Numbered from the stretch's first letter, positions 35,240-47,213 are shown. The stretch is 64,000 nucleotides of DNA from Panax quinquefolius (GCA_020205615.1 JAINUW010000482.1:479501-543500); one strand, 5' to 3'. A program made the numbers and translations. The notes: generated from the letters alone by a model not told the origin.

Positions 35240-37824
35240 TGTGACGCCCCCAAAATAGGTATACATCACCCATTTTGAGTCCTCAATAACATGGTACAGA
35301 AACAACTACAACTTTATTAATACAACATAAAAACTATGAGTTTAATTACAAATATTGCCATCTAAACAATATTCACACCCAAATAAGTCCTCATTACAAT
35401 TATTGGTAGATTATTTTACAAAAATGGTGAGGACTACTAAAACAACTTTCTAGAACCATCATTCCACACCCCGACTAGAACACGCTACATTCTCGCCTCC
35501 TGAGAAGAAAAATGGAACAAAAAGGAAAAGGGTGAGCTCAACTAGCCCAGTAAAGAATATTATGACTAAGATAATATAGAACAAATTATCGTTAGTCTTC
35601 AACAGGAAAAATCGATAAAATACAATAGACAACAAATTTCAGATCAATATTCGCAATGAAATAATAATTCATAGATGAGTTACGTAGAGAATGAAATCTA
35701 CTATAATCTATGAATTTAAAAGTCCATCATCAATATTTTATCCTTGTAACATCAATCAATATTCATCTTGAATCAAATATTCATCTTTTGCTCTGAGCCA
35801 AAGATATTCATCGATTTGGTCATGTTCATCTCAACACTGTACATCTTTTGCACTACTGGGCCAAAGATATTCATAAGAAAATCAACCATCTTTGCACTAT
35901 AGGCCATGAGATATTCGGTAATATCAACATTTAGGATCGAGGATGATGACAAATATTTTAAAGAAAGCGAATCCAAAGTGAAACAAAAAAGAATAAATTT
36001 TAAGGATTCGTACTTCAAACAATCCAAGTTCAAAAATACTTCATAAATAATCGTGGTGAAGTAAAATTCAAGAATGATCAAAACATGGATACAATCAAAG
36101 CTAGTATCCATAATAGATATTTTGGACAAAAATGAAAATTTAATTTTTCTGTGAATAGTGTCGTATTCGTGAATAGTGCCGTATACGTGAATAGTGTCGT
36201 ATACGTGAATAGTAACTCCGACACTAAAAGATAAGAATTTCACAAGAAAAATCTTACCAATATTCCGGCATAATGATATTAGAAGAAATAATATCATTTT
36301 AAAAAAATAACATCCCTTACCTTGAAAAGAATAGTACTTCTGGCTGGAATATCAGATATAACGCTGAAGGAACTTGCACCGTATAGCAACACTCAAAATA
36401 TCAAAATACTCACAAGAATACGCTCGATAATATAGAGAGAGAAAACTTCAATTTCTGGTGTGATTTTCAATTCTAACCTAAGCACCCTATTTATAGGAAA
36501 ATGCTTAGAACACCAAAATAGAAAATTTAATAAAATATTAATATTTTTAATAAATCTTCATGCCCACCTCTTGTATCTGAATTCATCATGTTTTCAATAC
36601 TAGTGGGGCCCACCAACAATAACAAAAACATTTTTCTTAAAAAAAATAATTAAAACTTCCAAAAATCAATTATTTCTGAACTTCGAAACTTCAATAATTC
36701 ATAATAAATAGCCCTTTTGTCAGAAAAATTCGAACCTTATGTCTTTCCATAGGAAATTCCATTATCTAAAACTTTACAGAAGAAAGTTTTTTCAAATCCC
36801 AAACAAAAATTGATAAAGAAATTCACAACAGAAGCGATTTTATTGTTTATAATCAAATTTCGGTCAAGAAATGGGCCTGAGACATGATTAACATGTTTTA
36901 TACAACTTTTGCAACAAAAATACTCTTCCTCCTCATATATTCATATATCTCACATTCATTGTAAAAATATCACCATTATTATATTATTAAAATATAATAA
37001 TATATTTAAATGAATTATTTATCAAAAAAGATAAAATATCAATTTTTCAACAATTGTCACTTTAAAATTTTCTCCATCTATATCCACATAAAATGAATAT
37101 TTTTCTTATCATATAAATCAATAATTAATTATTCACAAATAATATTATAGAATCGCAAATCGCAACTGCAATGCATTCGAGGAAATAGGGGCTTTCCAAT
37201 AAGGATTTCTCCTAACTGGCGCACAATTAGGTGACCAAATCTCTCCTTAGACAGAACTTTCTAGACATTTCCAATAATGTTATCTAATAATATTATTCAA
37301 ATAATATGAATTATTGATCTGATAATGAAAATACTGTGTAGTGACAATTATTGAAACAACAACAATATAAAATATCAACGTATGATTATTGAATCAATAA
37401 AATAAAATATTGAGCAAGAATTATCGTAACAATTATTGAGTAGTGTCTTCTTACGTAAGAATCAATAAGCGATGTAATACCGTGTGCTCACTCGTATTTT
37501 TAACCAAGGGTATTTTAACAAGATACTTGGTAACAACTACTGTTTGTTATTTATAAACAACTTATACTTGTCATTTTCTTCATCCAATCGCTTTCTGTTA
37601 TGGGGCCCACACAAGGCTGTGCCATCGTATGAATATTCCCCGACAGTAAGAATATTCCACAACCAAACGAATATTCCCCAACAACAAAGAATATTTTATA
37701 AACACTTGCTTATTTGAAATATTTGCGCATTTTACCCATAACTAACCACATTAATCATATCAACCCTTACTATTTCAAAATAGAGGAAATTCAATTTCAT
37801 TTAATAATAAGTTGGGTTCTTACA
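35240..37824 (-). repeat. G2 5' LTR
   Basis: 2585 bp, near-identical to the 3' LTR with scattered changes. The 18-bp array at 36150-36212 has four CGTGAATAGT units against three in the 3' LTR. The segment 37150-37200 differs most. Confidence 0.92.
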
Positions 37825-39161
37825 AATGAATACAAAAGAAATAATACCCCTTACCGTAGAAAGAATCTGGATACTGGAGTAGAGAGGTAGCAGACTTCTC
37901 TTCTTCTTTCTCTCTATAATTTCTCTCTATAATAATTGCTCTATTGCTTTAGAGAATTGGTGAGAAATGAAGGAAGAATGAGCTTCTATTTATAGGAAAA
38001 TATAGTTTTGATAATTGCACGCTTTGGGGCTCAAAATATTACAGTACAATACCTTCAACTTTTCTTTCATTTTTAATTTAGTCATGCAAGTATTATCAAA
38101 CTTGCACCACCTCCCCTAATAGTAAATAATGTGAATCAATAGTTCAATCATGTGAATCAATAGTTATAATCAGGTGAAAATAGGAATTACACTATAGTAC
38201 CTCCATCTATACCTCCATTTTTAACTTAGTCATGCAAGTATTATCAATCTCGCACCAACTCCCCTAATAGTACAAGAATGTGAATCAATAGTACACACAT
38301 GTTTTCAAATAGTTATAATCATGTGAATTAATAGCAATTAATTGCTCATTTATCCGATTAATTACCCGACTGGTCAGTATAACTTCCAGACATCAATTAA
38401 TATCGAAATAAATGTCGATTTCCACTAACACTAATAATTCCAACACAATGGAACTATCAATTTCATCTTTAATCAACACGAACTTATTCATCATTAATAT
38501 TATAACTCACAATATTTAACAACCAGGTTGTTCCTAGGAAAGAGGGGGCTTTCCAATAAGGATTTCTCCTTATCGGCGCGCAATTAGATGACCAAACCTC
38601 TCCTTGATAGAACTTCTAGACATTGTAAATATTGCAATTTAATAATATGAATAACTTTTTCGTCTCAATTATTGATTTAATAATATATCATATTATGCAG
38701 ATGACACTATGACAATAATCGAATCAATAATATGAGAGATATGATGCAGCAATTATTGTAGCAATAATTGAGTATAACTGAGTGACATCTCACGTAAGCA
38801 TCAATAATCAATATTGTGTACTACTATACAACCACGCATATTACTGTACTTTTACTACCGGATAGTTCAACAGTTTAACGGTAAAACTTCCGCCGCTATT
38901 TTTATAAAAAGATAATTATGTCATTTTCTGACTACGACAATACTTCCATTGTGGGGTCCACCAATGATTGTGACGTCGTACGAATATTCCCTGTTAAAAT
39001 GAATATTCCCCGAGTAATCGAATATTATATAACCACTTGCTTACTTTGCAAAATTTATAAATATTACCCACAACTATAACATTATATCAAATTCACACCA
39101 TAATATTCAAAAATATATTTCGAGAAAATTATTCTTTATTCATAAAAGTTGGGGTCTTACA
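37825..39161 (-). repeat. G1 5' LTR, outer part
   Basis: Continues 26753-27831 after the G2 insertion. It matches the truncated 3' LTR (20641-21920) from 37887 on and ends GGGGTCTTACA at 39161. Bases 37825-37829 are the right copy of the G2 target duplication. Confidence 0.88.
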
Positions 39162-39162
39162 A

Positions 39163-39293
39163 GACAAGTATCACCAATTGTCTCTAATAGACGAAAGGCG
39201 AACCGTGGCTATCTTCCATGGTACTATGTCTGATGATATCATCAAGCGAACATCCTGGTATAGATCATCCAATCACCAGTCATTTCGGTTTTG
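39163..39293 (+). pseudogene. T2 integrase, C-terminal remnant
   Basis: Directly right of G1 the plus strand reads DKYHQLSLIDERRTVAIFHG and runs to a TGA at 39291-39293. The block QLSLIDERRTVAIFHG resembles the stretch after the catalytic core in Tat-lineage integrases. It shows that G1 landed in the pol gene of T2 and fixes the plus orientation of T2. Everything upstream in this reading frame has been deleted. The match is by eye over about 20 residues. Confidence 0.6.
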
Positions 39294-39900
39294 AACCCTT
39301 TCTTTTTACAAACTCTTCTGCCCCTCAGGGAAACATACACTTCAAACCAGCAGCCTGGTTTTACCTCAGTTCAAATAGTTCACACAATTTCGATTATCCT
39401 GAAGACGGGATTGAACCTTTCAAACCTGCAGTTTATCCTAAAGACGAGATTAAACTTTTCTACGCTTGCAGTTTGTCCTGAGGACGGGATCAATTTTTTT
39501 TTAACACTTGTTGTTTGTTCCAATCATGGGATCAAACTTTCTTCTCCCCGCAGTATAGCCTACACATGGGATTCACACTTCTCTTTGGCTACAATTCATC
39601 TTGAGGGGTGAACTACATCGACTTGATCTCCCTGATACACAGGAGTACGTAGGCAACCATATGCTATATGGCCCGGTCGCAATAAACAAAAAACAACAAA
39701 AACATTTCTGCCCATTCTCTACAAAAACAAAAACAACAAAAATCCTTCTACACCCTTCTTCATTAATAAACTTTCTACACCTATCTGCGTTTCACATTCA
39801 GCGTTGAACCTCTTACACCAGGTTCGAACTATGCAGACTTGATCTCCTCTTCAAAAGGAGTATGTAGGCAGCCATTTACGGTTTAGTCTAACCCCTACCA
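39294..39900. repeat. T2 region after pol: tandem units and TACGTAGGCAACC motif
   Basis: At 39395-39545 there are about four units of 40 bp (CCTGARGACGGGATYAA...CTGCAGTTT). A further motif, GAACTAYRYNGACTTGATCTC followed by GGAGTAYGTAGGCARCCA, occurs at about 39608-39660 and again at 39827-39872. I know this motif from other Tat-type elements, where it lies outside the coding frames; its function is not known to me. Confidence 0.65.
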
Positions 39901-40990
39901 GAACAAAAATACTTGTCACACGGTACTGGGATCAAACTTCAATCCACCACATTTCATCGGCTTCAGACCAAAGGGATGGAATTATCCAACCTCTCTTCAC
40001 AAATAGATGATTCGGTGACCATCTAAGCTGCGGTTGTGCCTCAAAGAGAAACACCAATCCATAAGTGATGGAATTAACTAGGCTTCTCACAAATAGAAGT
40101 ATTGGCGACCATCTGTGGTGCAGTCAATCTCAGAGAGGAAAAGCCACCCTCTTCTCCACATTTCCATACAGATACCAGTCCCAAGACACCAAATATGGTA
40201 GGGATATACAGAGATCAATGATCCATTCTGAGAGATCCTGTGACGTCTCAATGACCACCTATCAAGGATAAGTTTAAAATGCATCAAGATCACAAGTCCT
40301 GAAGAAACAGGAAAATATCAAGCAATGTACCACCCTGTGCCTCAATCCGGTAAGGGTCATGAACTGCCTACTCATGTCTCCAATCGCCATGTGCATGCAA
40401 GGTCTGTCCAACAGAAGCATTGTCAACCGTGCATACTCCTCCAGAGTATCAGTCAACTCCTGGGTCTCGAATTAGAAAACATGTCTCTCCAGTACCTAAT
40501 GCTCTAGCATACCCTCCACGAATCCTGTGGGAACTTAAAACATCAATAGAGTCATAGTATGCTGTAACAAATGATCTATAGTCACCCTGTCTGATGGTGA
40601 TATGTTATCATACCACGATCGCATGCCCGATGCCACCAAAAATGGTGGGGTATGATCAATACGGCTAACTGTCGAAGAAGACATCTGTACGGGCTGTGCC
40701 ACAAGACCATCCAGGGGTCAATGATGAATATCTTTGGACATACATACATATGCATAATATAGTAACATGCATGATACAATAGATGTCAATATGATATAGG
40801 GAATGGAAAACTGTACATACATTCCTAAGTATATCATCATCTAATACATCTCTATACAGCTAAAATACATGGAAATGGGGCGAAGCTACCCAACAACTAA
40901 CAGAGGCCTATTAAAAGATATAGCAAAAATGGGGCAAAGCTACCCAATGTCTAACAGAGGCTTATCAAAAGAGATAACAATAAATATACA
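39901..40990. other. T2 non-coding stretch downstream of the PMD gene
   Basis: No coding frame I can support. There are two direct duplications: a unit of about 85 bp (39975-40060 and 40066-40145, sharing CACAAATAGA and GACCATCTR) and a unit of 58 bp (40869-40926 and 40927-40978, sharing ATGGGGCRAAGCTACCCAA). Confidence 0.6.
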
Positions 40991-42956
40991 TCAGAAGAAG
41001 TCAATGGTATCGATGTCTACATCGTCAATCCTGTCCACCTGATGTAACTCCTCTTGAGTCACTGGATCTCTATCTACAGGGATGTCAGGCCTATACAAGG
41101 GAGGATCTGCACCGGCAAAGCCATATGGGTCACCTGAGGGGCCAGCGCCAGAGATAGAAGGATCAAAAGTGTCTGCCTCTGAAGGATCTCTACCCAAATG
41201 CCGGATAAAGATATGTGACCGGTCCAACTGTCGGGTCAAACTGTCAATCTGTGTCACATGGGTTGGATCTCTGACACAGGCTAGACAATCCGTCATCATC
41301 ACAGATCCTGGAACCATATCCCCCATAAACTGTGTGGCGTAGGTCTAAGCTCCAATGGTATGAGGGAACCACCAATGCTGGAACATCTCCTGAGTGCAGG
41401 GACCCTCTGATAATGTGAAACTGTCAACCCCCAACAATGGGATATCAATGACAGGTGACTGCAAAATACGCCAATAACGCCTGGCAGGAGGCAAGATCGG
41501 CATGCGAATCTCTCCTGTAGTGTTCCTGATAACACACTCTCCTAAATAGAGCTCCCATCCTCCATCTGTGAAGAGAGGAATCCTACAGGTGGAAATAACC
41601 TACTCAACTCCAGTCGAGTACCCATCCTCAAATCCAACACTCAAGTGCTCCCCAGAATAGGGACCCCATGTGATGATATCCACTGTTAACAACTCCAGTT
41701 GTAGGCGGCAATGAGTGAAACCCTCAGCAATAGGGACCTTCGCCAGTATAGAATGATGCCATCTCCGTCCTCTTGGATAGGTGTTTAAACCTAACACGCT
41801 CACAGGACGCAAACATGGAAGCCTTTCATAGGCCCAAAACTGCCAACACAAAGGCAACATCTACTATCAGGCAACACTCTTAACCTATACATTGGAAAAG
41901 ACAAGAGAAATACTCACCAGCAGAAATGGGTAGAATCCTAACCAAGCCTCGGTCAAGCCCTACGATCGCATGCGCATTCCCCTGAGGAAGTAGGCAAAGG
42001 TGTAGGAACCCCAATCATAGTCTCCTATATGGTCCACGTGTCGAGTGGCGCTGATCAAAGCGAAGGACACCATAGAAGATTTATCTGCTATGAAGCAGCC
42101 CCTAATGATCATCAGGAACAATCACCGATGAATGCGATCCCTAACTCTCACATCATCGAGTATAGGCTCACTTAACAGCCCGCTCATAGCATCTATGCTC
42201 AAAGGACCTATACGTATAGTCCTGCCCTTGAGCGCCTCTGCCGGAACTCCCAACAAAGATCAGACGGTAGTAGGGGTTATATCCACCGTAAAAGGCACTA
42301 GATCTCCTCCAAACTCCATACCTGTGATAAACCACCAATCCATTGGCGTCATCATCACCTCACAGTCCAAAGAATAGAGTGGATCGAGTCTAGTGAAACC
42401 AAAGATTCGAGACAATGCCCCGAGGTAACCCGAGGGGGACAACGACGGGGAAGAATAGAAAAGAACATCCACGAATCTCCGGCCATGTACATGATAATCG
42501 CTATAGTCAGTCGTCGCAAAGCTTCGATACATAGAGTGGATGTGAACGATTCCCTCGAGGCTGTGTAAAGTCGGGGACCTACATCAAATGCAGATCAACA
42601 TCAGAACCCTTTGATCCTCATCAATAGGAAATAAGGAAGATTAAGATCTATCTTCATACCTCGTTTGCGTGTAGGTAGTTTGAAGGATGCCGACTCAAGT
42701 CACCCAGAAGATCTAGGTTTGCCACTTGAATACCTGGCAAATCCCTGCGGGGAACACGTGCAGCAGGAGTAGGAACCTCAATCGGTACATCCTCCTCCTC
42801 GTCCTCGACATCCGGCACTTCAACCCGGATAGGACGTATCACCACCTCCACCAAATGATGAGGCTGTCTAACTGAACGAGGTTAAGGCACTTCAGAAGCC
42901 CTCTTCCATACACCATAAGTGGTCCTGCGAAAACTACTCGGCTAATCCAGATCCAT
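40991..42956 (-). pseudogene. Antisense plant-mobile-domain (PMD) gene, T2 copy
   Basis: Full-length model: exon 1 42956-42660 (99 codons, starts MDLD, acidic VEDEEEDVPIEVP), intron 42659-42579 (81 bp, GTATGA...GTAG), exon 2 42578-41918, intron 41917-41840 (78 bp, GTGAGT...GCAG), exon 3 41839-40991. Total about 600 codons. PMD signatures: MMTPMDWWFITGMEFGG, LKGRTIRIGPLSIDAMSG, DYDWGSYTFAYFLRGM and, across the second intron, FYPFLL/FWAYERLPCLRPV. The C-terminus is acidic (DRIDDVDIDTIDFF). It runs against the element, between pol and the 3' LTR. Breaks: TAG at codon 5, TAA in exon 1, one extra base early in exon 2, TGA after ITPTTV, TGA before LFLMI, TAG codons later. PMD identity is by motif. 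Confidence 0.75.
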
Positions 42957-43926
42957 AATATCTGGACAACAAGTCTCCAAATCACCTCAGAAAGGGTGTG
43001 ATAAATTCTTACCTGGAGCTTTTCAAAATGCATTTTTATGACTACATGCATGCATGCAATTTTTTAACATACATCTACAGTAGAGTTAAAATTGCATGAC
43101 TACCCAATGCCTACGTTTTGGAAAATTTTGACATAGCCCATTTGTAAATGGGACTATCCACATGCACATAGGCATGACTAAGTAGCCATTTAGTAGCACA
43201 CCTATCTACAGTCATATACATCCTACGTGCATTAATACATCATAATAAAAATCTGTAAGTGTAGTCTAATTACCAGGATTATTTTTACTTCTCTACCTTT
43301 ATTCATTTGTCCTCAAATAAGATAAGAAATGAAAGTAAAAGGTGCCAATTTGACTGTGTCAAACGTTAAATTTTTTCATATCATTATGTTCAGCATGGTT
43401 TAATACTAACATTTACTGTATTGAATATTTTTTATAAAACCATATCAGCATTCATATTCACTGTTATGTGTTTAAGTGCATTTCATGTGATAAGTCATTT
43501 TCCAAAGGATAGAAATTGGAAAAAAATACATGCATATGTTACCAAGACAGTGAAGAACACTTGTACGGTACCAGAATATGCAGAAAGTTGCCCGAACTCA
43601 GCAGGTCTGAAGAAGAACTCTCAGATTTCCTTCGCAGTGCAGTTTAAAAATGACTTATGAAAGTAACCTGCAAGCTTTACATAGCCATAGTTAGCCACAG
43701 GTCCACATGCAGCTATTGCAGGTGTACCTGTGGCACCCCTATGTGGGTCCCACACCTCCGGCTCACTCCAGTTAGAGTTGCAAAGGAGGTCTCACAAGCT
43801 GAAAATGCCAAATCAGGACTAAAAATGCTACGTGATTAAGCGGAATAGCCTGGAATCCTGGGTTCCATGGGCCAAAGCTCTGGCTCCACATCTAACTCAT
43901 TGGTATTCGCCTGAATACAATGTATA
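42957..43926. other. T2 spacer upstream of the PMD gene
   Basis: Aligns with 1259-2220 of T1 and is non-coding. It holds a minus-strand TATAAAAA (43436-43429) and the motif with GCAGGTGTACCTG (43705-43734) that resembles the LTR promoter region. The short plus-strand frame 43421-43660 differs from its T1 counterpart mostly by amino-acid changes, so I do not call it a gene. GTATA at 43922-43926 is the left target duplication of the solo LTR. Confidence 0.5.
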
Positions 43927-45492
43927 TGATGAGTGAGTTTTATACACATGAATTGGATACATTCGGGCTTAACTTATTGTTGTTCTCAAGTCTTTTAGAT
44001 TAGTTTTTAAGTGTTTATGTCTATTCAAGCATGTTTTATGTTGTTTTGTAGGAATTGGGATAAAAGTTACATGGATCGACGTTAGGGGTGGCTAGATTCG
44101 CGTTTTCGGCTTGCCATTTACATAGCAGTCACTTCAGAGACAATTTGAGTATTTCTACAGACCTTATTTCGAAAATCTTAAAGAATGAAAGTTGTAGATC
44201 TACTTTTTCGCTTTTCGAATCATCTTGAATCATCTAAATCGAAGTTCGGAAGAAGAAGTTATGGCCATTTTCCCAAAGGACGTCGGAGCAGAAAATGTCA
44301 GAAAAAGTGGTAGCGCCGGGGCACTAATTTTTGGCTTATTTGCAGTATACAAAGGCTTATAAGGCGATGTCTGAGCATCGTGCCCAGTGAGTCAAGGCCT
44401 GGGAAGAGGTTGGGTGCGGCACGGACGCTGCGTTTTAATAATTTTGACACATTTTTGACTCCAAATTGGATTGGGTTTGTTCCTAAGCTAAAAATTGGAC
44501 TTGTAACCTATAAATACATGATGTAAGGCATAAAATAAAGAGAGATTACATAGATTAGACTAGATTAAACACTCCATTATATTAGAATCTAAACCCTAGT
44601 TCTTATTTAGCCATTGGAGATTGAAGCAAATTGAATAACACTGAAGATCAAGAGCAAGAGCAAGAGGGGAGCATCAGATTTGCTGACAACAGATTCTATT
44701 CTCTTCTCTTCTCTTACTTTTATCTTTTAATGTCTATTCAATTGTGGATCCTTGGTTTTAATTCATTAATTATGAACTAACTCTTTTATAAAGATTTCAA
44801 TTGAACCTTTTATGGTTATGAATTGATTATTTGATTTATTCCAATCATTTATGTTGAAGTGAATTGTTCATCATGCCTTGTATTTATTGATTAATTATCT
44901 GGCCAATAATTACCATGTTACTCTATAAGGAATTGAGAAAGGAATTCTAGGGTTAGAACTGGGCAGGGTGACATGTGACTTAGTTATTTGCACAGTGAAT
45001 AATTAGGTTTGTGAATAGAATGAGAATATCTAATTGTCGCATGTAACACATAAGGAATTGGGATTGTAACGAGTTTAATTCAATTGTTTTGCATAGAGAT
45101 ATAGCAAAATTAATCTGGGTTAAATAGAAGGCAATTGATCACTCGAGAGAGGGCTTTTGGCATTTGAGAATTCACATTAACAATTTGATGAGACATAATA
45201 ATTGGGATAATTGGATAATTGGTTTATAGTTCATAATTGGGGATATTGGAGTCTTAGCCTTTATTTATTTGAATTCATTTATAAAGTAACCTAGTTTTAA
45301 TTAGTTAATTTAGTTTTCTTAATTAGAAAATTCACAATTTGCTATTGTTTAAATAAAATTGATTTGATTAAGAGTTAGTAATTGGTAATTTTTATTAAAT
45401 AATTCCTCGTGGGAACAATACTCTACTTTCACTTTATTACTTGTTGACCGTGTATACTTGCACGTATTCCTTGATTGCGAAATCGATCAACA
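43927..45492 (+). mobile_element. Solo LTR of an unrelated retrotransposon
   Basis: 1566 bp starting TGATGAGTGAG and ending GATCAACA, flanked by GTATA on both sides (43922-43926, 45493-45497). T1 shows the empty site at about 2224. A TATA box (TATAAATA, 44509-44516) and the end TATACTTGCACGTATTC suggest plus orientation and a Ty3-type family, possibly near Athila, but no internal sequence remains to prove it. Confidence 0.88.
44509..44516 (+). promoter_or_regulatory. TATA box in the solo LTR
   Basis: TATAAATA about 580 bp into the LTR, followed by an A-rich stretch; a likely promoter remnant. Confidence 0.5.
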
Positions 45493-45584
45493 GTATACTA
45501 TACCAATGGCCTCAGATTTTACAAATCATACTCGGCAATATCTCACAAAGGTCCGATGCCGTCAGTGCAGGGTCACAGCCCTAA

Positions 45585-45835
45585 CATGTATCCCCGGCGG
45601 GGGTTACAACGCCGAAGTTATGAACTAATAATGTATCCCGATTGGGGGGTTCTAACGCCGGTTACTAATCGATGATGTATCCCCATGGGGTTACAACGTC
45701 GAAGTTATTTAATCGATGATATATCATGGGGGTTACAATTGTTGAAGTTATAAGTTGACAAAGTATCCCCAACGGGGGTCACAACGCAAGTCTTTCAAGC
45801 ATCCACGTATCCCCGGCGGGGGTTACATCGCATTC
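45585..45835. repeat. Tandem repeats with CCCC(N)GGGG hairpins, T2
   Basis: About six units of 40-55 bp, each TATCCCC-(GGC/AAC/AT)-GGGGGTTACAACGC followed by a variable CGAAGTTAT tail. Expanded relative to the three units of T1 (2310-2460). Confidence 0.8.
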
Positions 45836-45850
45836 TTAACCATTAACACA

Positions 45851-45941
45851 CACGTCAATGAAGGTCAAGCAGCCTTGACAATACACCAAGCAGGGATCTA
45901 TCCGGTGATACACACATCAGCGGAGGTCAGGCAGCCCTGAC
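45851..45941. repeat. Two covarying hairpin repeats, T2
   Basis: GTCAAG-CAGC-CTTGAC (45864-45879) and GTCAGG-CAGC-CCTGAC (45926-45941), the counterparts of 2476-2491 and 2538-2553. Confidence 0.8.
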
Positions 45942-46319
45942 AATACATACTATTGGCAGTAACTCCGACAGGATGATGGGATATGTTATACACATCCTCA
46001 ACATACAAAGCTTTATCCCCACAGATCTCTTGTACACAAGAGGCACCTCTATGGAATAAAAGTCAGTGTCTAGGATTCAAGACTTTGGTGATAGCCCCAA
46101 CGTCAAAATCCTTGAAGACTTGGATCCCATGTCCAAGACATTACTGAATGTCATCCCAACAGGATTAACAGGGAACCGTCAATCATTTTCATCATGCATC
46201 ATACATTTGCATCATATTGCTGCATATAGCATCATGTTTATCTTGTTGCATTTCAAGTGTCTAGGATTCTTTATCCTACCCATGCCTTGCATTGCATGAA
46301 TATGATAAAGAGGGGCATC
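45942..46319 (+). promoter_or_regulatory. 3' untranslated stretch and polypurine tract of T2
   Basis: Non-coding, matches 2554-3016. The purine run ATAAAGAGGGG ends just before CATC and the LTR start at 46320. Confidence 0.75.
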
Positions 46320-46439
46320 TGTAGACACTCAAAATTTTCTACACACCTGTTACTAACATTACAGGAGGGCAGATTCGTCTTTCGGAGAAAACACTAGAAG
46401 ATAGCTCACATCCATTTCGGATACTACCGAAAGTTCAGT

Positions 46440-46755
46440 CTCAACCCCGGAACACACCCCGAGAGTATCATTTCCAACCTCGGAGATAACCCCGAGTTTT
46501 GTCCTTGGAGATAATCCCAAGGAATGTTGTTGCAGTTCCGGCGATAACTCCAGAAATGCTTGTTTCAAATGTATGCTATCAGCTTCAATCTCAAACCTCC
46601 TGCCGAGGCACTCATACCTCAGACCCGGAGCTAACACCGGGCAGACAGGCACATTTATAGATGACCTTGCGGCATTCAAACACTTGCAGCAGTCTAATCT
46701 CAGATGTAACCCTGAGCAACGTCTGCTTTTAACTAAAACCGGAGATAACCCTGGT
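46440..46755. repeat. Array of short hairpins with AGATAACC loops (U3 of T2)
   Basis: Paired stems: CTCGG/CCGAG (46479-46496), CCTTGG/CCAAGG (46503-46522), CCCGG/CCGGG (46624-46641), CTCAG/CTGAG (46699-46716) and ACCGG/CTGGT (46738-46755). The loops are 8 nt and close to AGATAACC. Stem sequences differ but stay complementary. Confidence 0.85.
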
Positions 46756-47213
46756 GAGGAGTCAAACATCATCTTGCCACCTCAACACCTGCGCGTCGTC
46801 TCAACACTTCATACTTACATACATACAACAATGTCGTACAAGAACCAAGGAGTTTCAATCCCGAGTGACTATTGCGCGTGGCAGCACACGAGATAGAATT
46901 TGAAGCTTGAAGACCATGGGCATGGTCCCCTCTTCCTGAATTCATACAACCTCTAATCTCATGTCATTGTGTAACTATCGACACAAGCGGTCCGAAGAAG
47001 GTCTTATATACCTCGTTTGGATGCTTGGATTGAAGTTCTATAAGTTCGAGCGGACATTCAAGATATCTGAGTGTATCGTGCTTGAGATGATGAGAACTGC
47101 GGATCTGGGGCACCCGGGCATTGTGAGTTCATCTGCTGCTACTGCAGTACACTGCTGCCACTGGCAGCAGTACACACCATAGTCGCCATGAAGTACACTG
47201 CGCGCTCCCCACA

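Larger units (their letters stand above)
27832..37824 (-). mobile_element. G2: Ty3 chromovirus inserted in the G1 LTR
   Basis: A complete element of 9993 bp with two LTRs (27832-30404 and 35240-37824), primer site, gag-pol remnants and polypurine tract, all on the minus strand. The flanks ACTGA (27827-27831) and AATGA (37825-37829) differ by one base, consistent with a 5-bp duplication. Joining 27831 to 37830 restores the G1 LTR. G2 and G1 are siblings of one family. Confidence 0.9.
20641..39161 (-). mobile_element. G1: Ty3 chromovirus (Tekay-like), truncated 3' LTR
   Basis: Minus-strand order: 5' LTR (39161-37830 and 27831-26753, split by G2), primer site, gag, protease, RT, RNase H, integrase, chromodomain, polypurine tract, truncated 3' LTR (21920-20641). 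Integrase followed by a chromodomain defines chromoviruses; the integrase wording resembles the Tekay/Del group. G1 lies in the integrase of T2. Confidence 0.88.

Noticed and set aside
39218..39807. Overlapping plus-strand frames right of G1 as an extra T2 gene
   Set aside because: They run through tandem repeats, show no domain, and lie after the integrase stop.
43927..45492. Insertion in T2 as a possible host gene fragment with promoter
   Set aside because: TG...CA ends and a perfect GTATA duplication identify a solo LTR; no coding frame.
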